A stretch of 64,000 nt of DNA from NCBI GenBank assembly GCA_949130485.1, contig OX422193.1, forward strand, positions 5,748,871-5,812,870, written 5' to 3'. Each line of letters begins with the position of its first letter. Position 1 is the stretch's first letter. Position numbers and translations under genes: made by a program. This DNA comes from Agelas oroides (lineage: Eukaryota > Porifera > Demospongiae > Agelasida > Agelasidae). Under the pieces are notes generated by a model that was not told the DNA's origin, ran no database searches, and saw only the letters and a program-made list of their open reading frames with translations. Positions 25,081-38,056 of the stretch are shown here, in pieces.

Positions 25081-28000
25081 CGGGGCACTAGTGTCATGTA
25101 GAGAGAAGTAGAGCTATGGTAGAGAGTAATAGAGTCCAGTAGAGCTAAGAAGAGTAATGGTAGAGTGTAGTAGATCCATGAAGAGCCATGGTAGAGTGCA
25201 GTAGAGTCAAGTAGAGCCACGTAGAGCCATAGAAGTGTTTAGTAGGATCTAGTAGAGCTAGTTAGAGCAATGGTAAGGTGTAGTAGAGTCCAGTAGAGCT
25301 AAGTCGAGCAAAGGTAGAGTGTAGTACAGCCAAGTACAGACGTGATAGGGGGCAGTAGTGTCATGTAGGGACAAGTAGACCAATGGTAGAGAGTAGTAGA
25401 GTCCAGTAGAACTAAGTAGAGTAATTGTAGAGTGTAGAACTAGGAAGAGCCATGGTAGAGTGCAGTAGAGTCAAGTAGAGCAACGTAGAGCCATAGAAGT
25501 GTTTAGTAGAGCAATGATAAGGTGTAGTGGAGTCCAGTAGAGCTAAGTAGAGCAATGGTAGAGTGTAGTAGAACCAGGAAGAGCCATGGTAGAGTGCAGT
25601 AGAGTCAAGTAGAGCCACGTACAGCCATAGAAGTGTTTAGTAGAATCCAGTAGGGCTAGGTAGAGCAATGGTCAGGTGTAGTAGAGTCCAGTAGAGCTAA
25701 GTAGAGCAACTGTAGAGTGTAGTAGAGCCAAGTAGAGATGTGGTAGAGTGTAGTAGAGTCAAGTACAGCCAAGTGGAGCCGATGTAGGGTGCAGTATAGT
25801 GTCCAGTAGAGTCATGGTAGAGTGCAGTAGAAGAAAGTAGAGCGAAAGAGAGCCATAGTAGAAAGTAGTATAGTCCAGTAGAGCTAAGTAGAGTAATGAT
25901 AGAGTGTAGTAGAGCTAAGTAGAGCATTGGTTGTGTGGAGTAGAGTCAAGTAGAGCCAAGTAGAGCCATGGTAGAGAGTAGTAGAGTCCAGTAGAGCTAA
26001 CTAGAGCAATGGTAGAGTGTAGAAGAGTCAATTAGGGTCAAGTAGAGCCATGGTAGACAGTAGTAGATTCCAGTAGAGCTAAGTAAAGTAATGGTAGAGT
26101 GTAGTAGAACCAAGTAGAGACATGGTAGGTGGCACTAGTGCCATGTAGAGACAAGTAGAGCCATGGTAGAGAGTAGTAGAGTCCAGTAGAGCTAAGTAGA
26201 GTAATGGTAGAGTGTAGTAGAACCAGGAAGAGCCATGGTAGAGTGCAGTAGAGTCAAGTAGAGCCACGTAGAGCCATAGAAGTGTTTAGCAGAATCCAGT
26301 AGAGCTAGGTAGAGTGATGATAAGGTGTAATAGAGTCCAGTAGACCTAAGTTGAGCAACGGTAGAGTGTATTAGAGCCAAGTAGAGACATGGTAGGTGGC
26401 ACTAGTGTCATGTAGAGACAAGTAGATCCATGGTAGAGTGTAGTAGAGTCCAGTAGAGCTAAGTAGAGTAATGGTAGAGTGTAGTACAACCATGAAGAGC
26501 AATGGTAGAGTGGACTAAAGTCAAGTAGAGCCACGTAGAGTCATAGAAGTGTTTAGTAGAATCCAGTAGAGCTAGGTAGAGCAATGGTAAGGTGTAGTAG
26601 AGCCCAGAAGAGCTGCGTAGAACAATGGTAGAGTGTAGTAGAGCCAAGTAGAGACATGGTAGAATGTAGTAGAGTCTTGTAGAGGAAAGTAGAGCAATGG
26701 TAGAGTGTAGTAGAGTCAAGTAGAACCATGTTAGGGGGCACTAGTGTCATGTAGAGACTAGTAAAGCCATGGTAGAGAATAGTAGAGTCCAGTAGAGCTA
26801 AGTAGAGTAATGGTAGAGTCAAGTAGAGCCAAGTAGAGCCATGGTAGAGAGTAGTAGAGTCCAGTAGAGCTAACTAGAGCAATGGTAGAGTGTAGAAGAG
26901 CCAATTAGGGTCAAGTAGAGCCATGGTAGACAGTGTTAGATTCCAGTAGAGCTAAGTTGAGCAACAATAGAGTGTAGTAGAGCCAAGGAGAGACATGGTA
27001 GGTGGCACTAGTGTCATGTAGAGACAACTAGATCCATGGTAGAGTGTAGTAGAGTCCAGCAGATCTAAGTAGAGTAATGGTAGAGTGTAGTACAACCATG
27101 AAGAGCCATGGTAGAGTGGAGTAGAGTCAAGTATAGCCACGTAGAGTCATAGAAGTGTTTAGTAGAATCCAGTAGAGCTAGGTAGAGCAATGGTAAGGTG
27201 TAGTAGAGCCCAGAAGAGCTGAGTAGAACAATGGTAGAGTGTAGTAGAGCCAAGTAGAGACATGGTAGAGTGTAGTAGAGTCTTGTAGAGGAAAGTAGAG
27301 CAATGGTAGAGTGTAGGAGAGTCAAGTAGAGCTAAGTAGAGCAATGGTAGAGTGTAGTAGAGCCAAGTAGAACCACTGTAGAGTGTAGTACAGTCCACTA
27401 TAGCTACGTAGAGCAATGGTAGAGTGGAGTAGAGTCAAGTAGAGCTAAGTAGAGCAATGGTAGAGCGTAGTAGAGTCCAGTAGAGCTAGGTAGAGCAATA
27501 GTAGAGTGTAGTAGAGCCAAGTGGAACCATGGTAGGGGGCACTAGTGTCATGTAGAGACAAGTAGAGCCATGGTAGAGAATAGTAGAGTCCAGTAGAGCT
27601 AAGTAGAGTAATGGTAGAGTCAAGTAGAGCCAAGTAGAGACATGGTAGAGAGTAGTATAGTCCAGTAGAGCTAACTAGAGCAATGGTAGAGTGTAGAAGA
27701 GTCAATTAGGGTCAAGTAGAGCCATGGTAGACAGTGTTAGAGTCCAGTAGAGCTAAGTAGAGTAATGGTAGAGTGTAGTAGAGCGAACTAGAGACAAGGT
27801 AGGGGGCACTAGTGTCATGTAGAGACAAGTAGAGCCATGGTAGAGAGTAGTAGAGTCCAGTAGAGCTAAGTAGAGTATTGATAGAGTGTAGTAGAACCAG
27901 GAAGAGCCATGGTAGAGTGCAGTAGAGTCAAGTAGAGCCACGTAGAGCCATAGAAGTGTTTAGCAGAATCCAGTAGAGCTAGGTAGAGTAATGGTAAGGT

Positions 28001-29389
28001 GTAGTAGAGTCCAGTACAGCTAAGTTGAGCAATGGTAGAGTGTAGTAGAGCCAAGTAGAGACATGGTAGGTGGCACTAGTGTCATGTAGAGACAAGTAGA
28101 TCCATGGTAGAGTGTAGTAGACTCCAGCAGAACTAAGTAGAGTAATGGTAGAGTGTAGTACAACCATGAAGAGCCATGGTAGAGTGGAGTAGAGTCAAGT
28201 AGAGCCACGTAGAGTCATAGAAGTGTTTAGTAGAATCCAGTAGAGCTAGGTAGAACAATGGTAAGGTGTAGTAGAGCCCAGTAGAGCTGAGTAGAGCAAT
28301 GGTAGATTGTAGTAGAGCCAAGTAGAGACATGGTAGACTGTAGTAGAGTCTTGTAGAGGCAAGTAGAGCAATGGTTGAGTGTAGTAGAGTCAAGTAGAGC
28401 TATGTAGAGAAATGGTAGAGTGTAGTAGAGCCAAGTAGAGCCACTGTAGAGTGTAGTACAGTCCAGTAGAGCTACGTAGAGCAATGGTAGAGTGGAGTAG
28501 AGTCAAGTAGAGCTAAGTAGAGCAATGGTAGAGTGTAGTAGAGTCCAGTAGAGCTAGGTAGAGCAATGGTAGAGTGTAGTAGAGCCAAGTAGAGACATTG
28601 TAGGGGGCACTAGTGTCATGTAGAGACAAGTAGAGCAATGGTGGAGAGTATTAGAGTCTAGTAGAGCAAAGTAGAGTAATGATAGAGTCAAGTAGAGCCA
28701 CGTAGAGCCATAGAAGTGTTTAGTAGAATCCAGTAGAACTAGGTAGACCAATGGTTAGGTGTAGCAGAGTCCAGTAGAGCTAAGTAGAGCAATGGTAGAG
28801 TGTAGTAGAGCCAAGTAGAGACATGGTAGAGTGTAGTAGAGTTTTCTTGAGCCAAGTAGAGCAATGGTAGCGTGTAGTCGAGTCAGGTAGAGCCAAGTAG
28901 AGCCATGGTAGAGTGTAGTAGAGTCAAGTAGAGCCTAGTAGAGCCATGGTAGACAGTAGTAGAGTCCAGTAGAGCTAAGTAGAGTAATGGTAGAGTGTAG
29001 TAGAGACAAGTAGAGACATGGTACGGGGCACTAGTGTCATGTAGAGGGAAGTAGAGCTATGGTAGGGACTAAAAGAGTCCAGTACAGCTAAGTAGAGTAA
29101 TGGTAGAGTGTAGTAGAACCATGAAGAGCCATGGTAGAGTGGAGTAGAGTCAAGTAGAGCCACGTAGAGCCATAGAAGTGTTTAGTAGAAGAATGGTAAG
29201 GTGTGGTAGAGTCCAGTAGAGCTGAGTAGAGCAATGGTAGAGTGTAGTAGAGCCAAGTAGAGACATGGTAGAGTGTAGTAGAGTCTTCTAGAGGCAAGTA
29301 GAGCAATGGTAGAGTGTAGTAGAGTCAAGTAGAGCTAAGTAGAGCAATGGTAGAGTGTAGTAGAGCTACCTAGAGCCACTATAGAGTGT

Positions 29390-32300
29390 AGTACAGTCCA
29401 GTAAAGCTACGTAGAGCAATGGTAGAGTGGAGTAGAGTCAAGTAGAGCTAAGTAGAACAATGGTAGGGTGTAGTAGAGCCAAGTAGAACCATGGTAGGGG
29501 GCACTAGTGTCATGTAGAGACAAGTAGAGCCATGGTAGAGAGTAGTAGAGTCCAGTAGAGCTAAGAAGACTAATGGTAGAGTCAAGTAGAGCCACGTAGA
29601 GCCGTAGAAGTGTTTAGTAGAATCCAGTAGAACTAGGTAGACCAATGGTAAGGTGTAGTAGGGTCCAGTAGAGCTAAGTAGAGCAATAGTAGAGTGTGTT
29701 AGAGCCAAGTGGAGACATGGTAGAGTGTAGTACAGTCTTGTAGAGCCAAGTAGAGCAATGGTAGTGTGTAGTAGAGTCAGGTAGAGCCAAGTAGCGCCAT
29801 GGTAGAGTGTAGTAGAGTCAAGTAGAGCCAAGTACAGCCATGGTAGACAGTAGTAGAATTCAGTAGAGCTAAGTAAAATAATGGTAGAGTGTAGTAGAGC
29901 CAAGTAGAAACATGGTGCGGGGCACTAGTGTCATGTAGAGAGAAGTAGAGCTATGGAAGAGAGTAATAGAGTCCAGTACAGCTAAGTAGAGTAATGGTAG
30001 AGTGTAGTAGATCCATGAAGAGCCATGGTAGAGTGCAGTAGAGTCAAGTAGAGCCACGTAGAGCCATAGAAGTGTTTAGTAGAATCTAGTAGAGCTAGGT
30101 AGAGCAATGGTAAGGTGTAGTAGAGTCCAGTAGAGCTAAGTCGAGCAAAGGTAGACTGTAGTAGAGCCAAGTACAGACATGGTAGGGGGCACTAGTGTCA
30201 TGTAGGGACAAGTGGATCAATGGTAGAGAGTAGTAGAGTCCAGTAGAGCTAAGTAGAGTAATGGTAGAGTGTAGTAGAACTAGGAAGAGCCATGGTAGAG
30301 TGCAGTAGAGTCAAGTAGAGCCACGTAGAGCCATAGAAGTGTTTAGTAGAGCAATGGTAAGGTGTAGTAGAGTCCACTAGAGCTAAGTAGAGCAATGGTA
30401 GAGTGTAGTAGAGCCAAGTAGAGACATGGCAGGGGGCACTAGTGTCATGTAGAGACAAGTAGAGCAATGGTAGAGAGTAGTAGAGTCCAGTAGAGCTAAG
30501 TAGAGTAATGGTTGAGTGTAGTAGAACCAGGAAGAGCCATGGTAGAGTGCAGTAGAGTCAAGTAGAGCCACGTAGAGCCATAGAAGTGTTTAGTAGAATC
30601 CAGTAGAGCTAGGTAGAGCAATGGTAAGGTGTAGTAGAGTCCAGTAGAGCTAAGTAGAGCAACGGTAGAGTGTAGTAGAGCCAAGTAGAGACGTGGTAGA
30701 GTGTAGTAGAGTCAAGTACAGCCAAGTGGAGCCAATGTAGGGTGCAGTGTAGTGTCCAGTAGAGTCATGGTAGAGTGGAGTAGAAGAAAGTAGAGCGAAA
30801 CAGAGCCATAGTAGAAAGTAGTATAGTCCAGTAGAGCTAAGTAGAGTAATGATAGGGTGTAGTAGAGCTAAGTACAGCCATGGTACTGTTCAGTAGAGTC
30901 AAGAAGAGCCAAGTAGAGCCATGGTAGAGAGTAGTATAGTCCAGTAGAGCTAACTAGAGCAATGGTAGAGTGTAGAAGAGTCAATTAGGGTCAAGTAGAG
31001 CCATGGTAGACAGTAGTAGATTCCAGTACAGCTAAGTAGAGTAATGGTAGAGTGTAGTAGAACCAAGTGGAGACATGGTAGGGGGCACTAGTGTCATGTA
31101 GAGACAAGTAGAGCCATGGTAGAGAGTAGTAGAGTCCAGTAGAGCTAAGTAGAGTAATGGTAGAGTGTAGTACAACCACGAAGAGCCATGGTAGAGTGAA
31201 GTAGAGTCAAGTAGAGCCACGTAGAGTCATAGAAGTGTTTAGTAGAATCCATTAGAGCTAGGTAGAGCAATGGTAAGGTGTAGTAGAGCCCAGAAGAGCT
31301 GAGTAGAACAATGGTAGAGTGTAGTAGAGCCAAGTAGAGACATGGTAGAGTGTAGTAGAGTCTTGTAGAGGAAAGTAGAGCAATGGTAGAGTGTAGTAGA
31401 GTCAAGTAGAGCTAAGTAGAGCAATGGTAGAGCGTAGTAGAGTCCAGTAGAGCTAGGTAGAGCAATGGTAGAGTGTAGTAAAGCCAAGTAGAACCATGGT
31501 AGGGGGCACTAGTGTCATGTAGAGACAAGTAGAGCCATGGTAGACAATAGTAGAGTCCAGTAGAGCTAAGTAGAGTAATGGTAGAGTTAAGTAGAGCCAA
31601 GTAGAGCCATGGTAGAGAGTAGTAGAGTCCAGTAGAGCTAACTAGAGCAATGGTAGAGTGTAGAAGAGTCAATTAGGGTCATGTAGAGCCATGGTAGACA
31701 GTAGTAGATTCCAGTAGAGCTAAGTAGAGTAATGGTAGAGTGTAGTAGAGCCAAGTAGAGACATGGTAGGGGGCACTAGTGTCATGTAGAGACAAGTAGA
31801 GCCGTGGTAGAGAGTAGTAGAGTCCAGTAGAGCTAAGTAGAGTAATGGTAGAGTGTAGTACAACCATGAAGTGCCATGGTAGAGTGGACTAGAGTCAAGT
31901 AGAGCAACGTAGAGTCATAGAAGTGTTTAGTAGAATCCAGTAGAGCTAGGTTGAGGAATGGTAAGGTGTAGTAGAGTCCAGTAGAGCTAGGTAGAGCAAA
32001 GGTAGAGTGTTATAGAGCCAAGTAGAGCCATGGTAGGGGGCACTACTGTCATGTAGAGACAAGTAGAGCCATGGTGGAGAGTAGTAGAGTCTAGTAGAGC
32101 TGAGTAGAGTAATGGTAGAGTCAAGTAGAGCCACATAGAGCCATAGTAGTGTTTAGTCGAATCCAGTAGAACTAGGTAGACCAATGGTAAGGTGTAGTAG
32201 AGTCCAGTAGAGCTAAGTAGAGCAATGGTACAGTGTAGTAGAGCCAAGTAGAGACATGGTAGAGTGTAGTACAGTCCAGTAGAGCTACGTAGAGCAATGG

Positions 32301-33589
32301 TAGAGTGGATTAGAGTCAAGTAGAGCTAAGTAGAACAATGGTAGAGTGTAGTAGAGCCAAGTACAACCATGGTAGGGGGCACTAGTGTCATGTAGAGGCG
32401 AGTAGAGCCATGGTAGAGAGTAGTAGAGTCCAGTAGAGCTAAGAAGAGTAATGGTAGAGTCAAGTAGAGCCACGTAGAGCCGTAGAAGTGTTTAGTAGAA
32501 TCCAGTAGAACTAGGTAGACCAATGGTAAGGTGTAGTAGGGTCCAGTAGAGCTAAGTAGAGCAATGGTAGAGTGTGGTAGAGCCATGTAGAGACATGGTA
32601 GAGTGTAGTAGAGTCTTGTAGAGCCAAGTAGAGCAATGGTAGTGTGCAATAGAGTCAGGTAGAGCCAAGTAGAGCCATGGTAGAGTGTAGTAGAGTCAAG
32701 TAGAGCCAAGTAGAGCCATGGTAGACAGTAGTAGAATCCTGTAGAGCTAAGTAAAATAATGGTAGAGTGTAGTAGAGCCAAATAGAGACATGGTACGGGG
32801 CACTAGTGTCATGTAGACAGAAGTAGAGCTATGGTAGAGATTAATAGAGTCCAGTACAGCTATGTACAGTAATGGTAGAGTGTAGTAGATCCATGAAGAG
32901 CCATGGTAGAGTGCAGTAGAGTCAAGTAGAGCCACGTAGAGCCATAGAAGTGTTTAGTAGAATCTAGTAGAGCTAGGTAGAGCAATGGTAAGGTGTAGTA
33001 GAGTCCAGTAGAGCTAAGTCGAGCAAAGGTAGAGTGTAGTAGAGCCAAGTACAGACATGGTAGGGGGCACTAGTGTCATGTAGGGACAAGTAGATCAATG
33101 GTAGAGAGTAGTAGAGTCCAGTAGAGCTAAGTAGAGTAATGGTAGAGTGTAGTAAAACTAGGAAGAGCCATGGTAGAGTGCAGTAGAGTCAAGTAGAGCC
33201 ACGTAGAGCCATAGAAGTGTTTAGTAGAGCAATGGTAAGGTGTAGTAGAGTCCAGTAGAGCTAAGTAGAGCAATGGTAGAGTGTAGTAGAGCCAAGTAGA
33301 GACATGGTAGGGGGCACTAGTGTCATGTAGAGACAAGTAGAGCAATGGTAGAGAGTAGTAGAGTCCAGTAGAGCTAACTAGAGTAATGGTAGAGTGTAGT
33401 AGAACCAGGAAGAGCCATGGTAGAGTGCAGTAGAGTCAAGTAGAGCCACGTAGAGCCATAGAAGTGTTTAGTAGAAGCCAGTAGAGCTAGGTAGAGCAAT
33501 GGTAAGGTGTAGTAGAGTCCAGTAGAGCTAAGTAGAGCAACGGTAGAGTGTAGTAGAGCCAAGTAGAGACATGGTAGAGTGTAGTAGAG
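29390..33589 (+). repeat. 2,878-bp spaced duplicate
   Basis: 29,390-30,711 matches 32,268-33,589 (about 1,322 bp, offset 2,878). Shared variants are GCCGTAGAAGTGTTTAGTAG, GGGTCCAGTAG and AAGTAAAATAATGG. The match ends where one copy continues into the divergent landmark block and the other into GAGTCTTGTAGAGG. Confidence 0.85.
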
Positions 33590-36500
33590 TCTTGTAGAGG
33601 AAAGTAGAGCAATGGTAGATTGTAGTAGAGTCAAGTAGAGCTAAGTAGAGCAATGGTAGAGTGTAGTAGAGCAAAGTAGAACCACTGTAGAGTGTAGTAC
33701 AGTCCACTATAGCTACGTAGAGGAATGGTAGAGTGGAGTAGAGTCAAGTAGAGCTAAGTATAGCCATGGTAGACAGTAGTAGAGTCCAGGAGAGCTAAGT
33801 ACAGTAATGGTAGAGTGTAGTAGAGTCAAGTAGAGACATGGTACGGGGCACTAGTGTCATGTAGAGACAAGTAGAGCTATGGTAGAGAGTAATAGAGTCC
33901 AGTACAGCTAAGTAGAGTAATGGTAGAGTGTAGTAGAACCATGAAGAGCCATGGTAGAGTGCAGTAAAGTCAAGTAGAGCCACGTAGAGCCATAGAAGTG
34001 TTTAGTAGAATCTAGTAGAGCTAGGTAGAGCAGTGGTAAGGTGTAGTAGAGTCCAGTAGAGCTAAGTCGTGCAAAGGTAGAGTGTAGTAGAGCAAAGTAC
34101 AGACATGGTAGCGGGCACTAGTGTCATGTAGAGACAACTAGAGCAATGGTAGAGAGTAGTAGAGTCCAGTAGAGCTAAGCAGAGTAATTGTAGAGTGTAG
34201 TAGAACCAGGAAGAGCCATGGTAGAGTGCAGTAGAGTCAAATAGAGCCAAATAGAGGCATAGAAGTGTTTAGTAGAATCCAGTAGCGCTAGGTAGAGCAA
34301 TGGTAAGGTGTAGTAGAGTCCAGTAGAGGTAAGTAGAGCAACGGTAGAGTGTAGTAGAGCCAAATAGAGACATGGTAGAGTGTAGTAGAGTCAAGTACAG
34401 CCAAGTGGAGCCAATGTAGGGTGCAGTTTAGTGTCCAGTAGAGTCATGGTAGAGTGCAGTAGAATAAAGGTGAGCGAAGGAGAGCCATAGTAGAAAGTAG
34501 TATAGTCCAGTAGAGCTAAGTAGAGTAATGGTAGAGTGTAGTAGAGCTAAGTAGAGCCATGGTAGTGTGCATTAGAGTCAAGTAGAGCCAAGTAGAGCCA
34601 TGGTAGAGAGTAGTAGAGTCCAGTAGAGCTAACTAGAGCAATGGTAGAGTGGAGAAGAGTCAATTAGGGTCAAGTAGAGCCATGGTAGACAGTAGTAGAG
34701 TCCATTAGAGCTAAGTAGAGTAATGGTAGAGTGTAGTAGAGCCAAGTAGAGACATGGTGGGGGGCACTAGTGTCATGTAGAGACAAGTAGAGCCATGGTA
34801 GAGAGTAGTAGAGTCCAGTAGAGCTAAGTAGACTAATGGTAGAGTGTAGTAGAACCAGGAAGAGTCATGGTAGAGTGCAGTAGAGTCAAGTAGAGCCACG
34901 TAGAGCCATAGAAGTGTTTAGCAGAATCCAGTAGAGCTAACTAGAGTAATGGTAAGGTGTAGTACAGTCCAGTAGAGCTACGTTGAGCAACGGTAGAGTG
35001 TAGTAGAGCCAAGTAGAGACATGGTAGGTGTCACTAGTGTCATGTAGAGACAAGTAGAGCCATGGTAGAGTGTAGTAGAGTCCAGTAGAGCTAAGTAGAG
35101 TAATGGTAGAGTGTAGTACAACCATGAAGAGCCATGGTAGAGTGGAGTAGAGTCAAGTAGAGCCACGTAGAGTCATAGAAGTGTTTAGTAAAATCCAGTA
35201 GAGCTAGGTAGAGCAATGGTAAGGTGTAGTAGAACCCAGTAGAGCTGAGTAGAGCAATGATAGAGTGTAGTAGAGCCAAGTAGAGACATGGTAGAGTGTA
35301 GTGGAGTCTTGTAGAGGCAAGTAGAGCAATGGTAGAGTGTAGTAGAGTCAAGTAGAGCTAAGTAGAGCAATGGTAGAGTGTAGTAGAGCCAAGTAGAGCC
35401 ACTGTAGAGTGCAGTACAGTCCAGTAGAGCTACGTAGAGCAATGGTAGAGTGGAGTAGAGTCAAGTAGAGCGAAGTAGAGCAACGGTAGAGTGTAGTAGA
35501 GTCAAGTACAGCTAAGTGGAGCCAATGTAGGGTGCAGTATAGTGTCCAGTAGAGTCATGGTAGAGTGCAGTAGAATAAAGTAGAGGGAAGGAGAGCCATA
35601 GTAGAAAGTAGTATAGTCCAGTAAAGCTAAGTAGAGGAATGGTAGAGTGTAGTAGAGCTGAGTAGAGCCATGGTAGTGTGCAGTAGAGTCAAGTAGAGCC
35701 AAGTAGAGCCATGGTAGAGAGTAGTAGAGTCCAGTAGAGCTAACTAGAGCAATGGTTGAGTGTAGAAGGGTCAATTAGGGTCAAGTAGAGCCATGGTAGA
35801 CAGTAGTAGAGTCCAGTAGAGCTAAGTAGAGTAATGGTAGAGTGTAGTAGAGACAAGTAGAGACATGGTAGGGGACACTAGTGTCATGTAGAGACAAGTA
35901 GAGCCATGGTAGAGAGTAGTAGAGTCCAGTAGAGCTAAGTAGAGTAATGGTAGAGTGTAGTACATCCATGAAGAGCCATGGTAGAGTGGAGTAGAGTCAA
36001 GTAGAGCCACGTAGAATCATAGACGTGTTTAGTAGAATCCAGTAAAGCTAGGTAGAGCAATGGTAAGGTGTAGTAGAGCCCAGTAGAGCTAAGTAGAGAA
36101 ATGGTAGAGTGTAGTAGAGACAAGGAGGGACATGGTAGAGTGTAGTAGAGTCTTATAGAGGCAAGTAGAGCAATGGTAGAGGGTAGTAGAGTCACGTAGA
36201 GCTAAGTAAGGCAATGGTAGAGTGTAGTAGAGCCAAGTAGAGCCACTGTAGAGTGTAGTACAGTCCAGTAGAGATACGTAAAGCAATGGTATAGAGTGGA
36301 GTAGAGTCAAGTAGAGTTAAGTAGAGCAATGGTAGAGTGTAGTAGAGCCAAGTAGAGCCATGGTAGGGGGCACTAGTGTCATGTTGAGACAAGTAGAGCC
36401 ATGGTAGAGAGTAGTAGAGTCCAGTAGAGCTAAGTAGAATAATGGTAGGGTCAAGTAGAGCCACGTAGAGCCATAGAAGTGTTTAGTAGAATCCAGTAGA

Positions 36501-37684
36501 ACTAGGTCGACCAATGGGAAGGTGTAGTAGAGTCCAGTAGAGCTAAGTAGTGCAATGGTAGAGTGTAGTAGAGCCAAGTAGAGAAATGGTAGAGTGTAGT
36601 AGAGTCTTGTAGAGCCAAGGAGAGCAATGATAAGGTGTAGTAGAGTCAGGTAGAACCAAATAGAGGCATGGTAGTGTGTAGTAGAGTCAAGTAGAGCCAA
36701 GTAGAGCCATGGTAGACAGTAGTAGAGTCCAGTAGAGCTAAGTACAGTAATGGTAGAGTGTAGTAGACTCAAGTAGAGACATGGTACGGGGCACTAGTGT
36801 CAAGTAGAGACATGTAGAGCTATGGTAGAGAGTAACAGAGTCCAGTACAGCTAAGTAGAGTAATGGTAGAGTGTAGTAGAACCATGAAGAGCCATGGTAG
36901 AATGCAGTAGAGTCAAGTAGAGCCACGTAGAGCCATAGAAGTGTTTAGTAGAATCCAGTAGTGCTAAGTAGAGCAATGGTAAGGTGTAGTAGAGTCCAGT
37001 AGAGCTAAGTAGAGCAACGGTAGAGTGTAGTAGAGCCAAGTAGAGACATGGTAGAGTGTAGTAGAGTCAAGTACAGCCAAGTTGAGCCAATGTAGGGTGC
37101 CGTATAGTGTCCAGTAGAGTCATGGTAGAGTGCAGTAGAATAAAGGTGAGCGAAGGAGAGCCATAGTAGAAAGTAGTATAGTCCAGTAGAGCTAAGTAGA
37201 GTAATGGTAGAGTGTAGTAGAGCTAAGTAGAGCCATGGTAGTGTGCAGTAGAGTCAAGTACAGCCAAGTAGAGCCATGGTAGAGAGTAGTAGAGTCCAGT
37301 AGAGCTAACTACAGCAATGGTAGAGTGTAGAAGAGTCAATTAGGGTCAAGTAGAGCCATGGTAGACAGTAGTAGAGTCCAGTAGAGCTAAGTAGTGTAAT
37401 GGTAGAGTGTAGTAGAGCCAAGTAGAGACATGGTAGGGGGCACTAGTGTCATGTAGAGACAAGTGGAGCCATGGTAGAGAGTAGTAGAGTCCAGTAGAGC
37501 TAAGTAGAGTAATGGTAGAGTGTAGTAGAACCAGGAAGAGCCATGTTAGAGTGCAGTAGAGTCAAGTAGAGCCACGTAGAGCCATAGAAGTGTTTAGCAG
37601 AATCTAGTAGAGCTAGGTAGAGTAATGGTAAGGTGTAGTAGAGTCCAGTAGAGCTACGTTGAGCAACGGTAGAGTGTAGTAGAG

Positions 37685-38026
37685 GTTGTATGTCGAGTGG
37701 GGGAGCACCAACACCGCTGGCACATCGATGTTCAAAATTTCACACATACATAAAGTGTGAAGTTAAAACATAAAGGGAGATGGGGATGGGGCATTTATGG
37801 CTTAGATGGATGGGGCATTTTATGGCTTAAATGGGTGGGTGGGGCATTTATGGCTTAAATGGGTGGGGCATTTTATGGCTTAAATGGGTGTGGTATTTAT
37901 GACTTAAATGGGTGGGGCATTTATGGCTCAAATGGATGGGGCGGTTAGTTACTGTTTTTGGGAGATATGCTCAAAAAATACTGGTCTTCAGGGGAGTACC
38001 CTTTCCGGTCCTCGCATGACCACGGG
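37685..38026 (+). repeat. Left terminal direct repeat of the insertion
   Basis: 342 bp, beginning GTTGTATGTCGAG and ending GACCACGGG. It matches 40,098-40,439 without indels and with a single difference (A at 37,768, G at 40,181). Homology stops abruptly at both edges. The inner edge lies inside the 5-prime arm of an inverted repeat (CCACGGGT 38,020-38,027 with ACCCGTGG 38,049-38,056). Confidence 0.95.
37788..37937 (+). repeat. G-rich minisatellite inside the left terminal repeat
   Basis: About six imperfect units of 22 to 29 bp built on GGGGCATTTATGGCTTAAAT plus GGGT. Length changes come from an extra T in CATTTTATGG and from GGGT or GT additions. The same block lies in the right terminal repeat. 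Confidence 0.9.
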
Positions 38027-38056
38027 TTTCCGTCCCTTTGAACTCCCGACCCGTGG
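38020..38056. other. Inverted repeat at the inner edge of the left terminal repeat
   Basis: CCACGGGT (38,020-38,027) is perfectly complementary to ACCCGTGG (38,049-38,056), with a 21-base loop. The right terminal repeat ends after the first seven bases of the 5-prime arm, so the duplication breakpoint falls in this potential hairpin. Confidence 0.6.

Larger units (their letters stand above)
15550..28500 (+). repeat. Large higher-order repeat: 5.26-kb block and its expanded 7.66-kb copy
   Basis: About 15,550-16,556 matches 20,810-21,826 (offset 5,260). About 16,557-16,950 continues at 23,296 onward (offset 6,739). About 17,383-17,800 matches from 25,201 (offset 7,818), 18,220-18,950 matches from 26,079 (7,859) and 20,091-20,840 matches from 27,753 (7,662). 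The second copy is therefore the first with extra duplications inserted in the middle. Between about 21,827 and 22,310 it contains pieces that match 19,165-19,470 and 20,526-20,720, showing mosaic exchange. Confidence 0.82.
1..37684 (+). repeat. Satellite array, left block
   Basis: Continuous head-to-tail satellite that begins before the window. The base unit is GTAGAG plus four variable bases (commonly TCCA, CTAA, CAAT, CCAA or CCAT), closed by an 11-base unit GGTAGAGTGTA. Two monomers result: 41 bp (three decamers plus the 11-mer) and 31 bp (two decamers plus the 11-mer). The order 41+41+31 gives a frequent 113-bp period. Higher-order landmarks recur: CATAGAAGTGTTTAG; GGCACTAGTGTCATG; GAGTCTTGTAGAGG; CAATTAGGGTCAAG. 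Consensus G+C is about 44 percent, with 68 percent purines on the + strand. No unit is inverted. TAG occurs in all + frames. Minus-strand open frames (usually 62 codons) recur every 113 bp in rotating frames and are not genes. Confidence 0.97.

Noticed and set aside
24693-25220. Minus-strand open frame of 175 codons, and hundreds of similar 62-168 codon frames across the satellite
   Set aside because: They arise because the minus strand lacks TAG-rich repeats and because 41+31 = 72 bp keeps frame. Frames rotate with every 113 bp, ends are arbitrary, and the translations are only the repeat itself.
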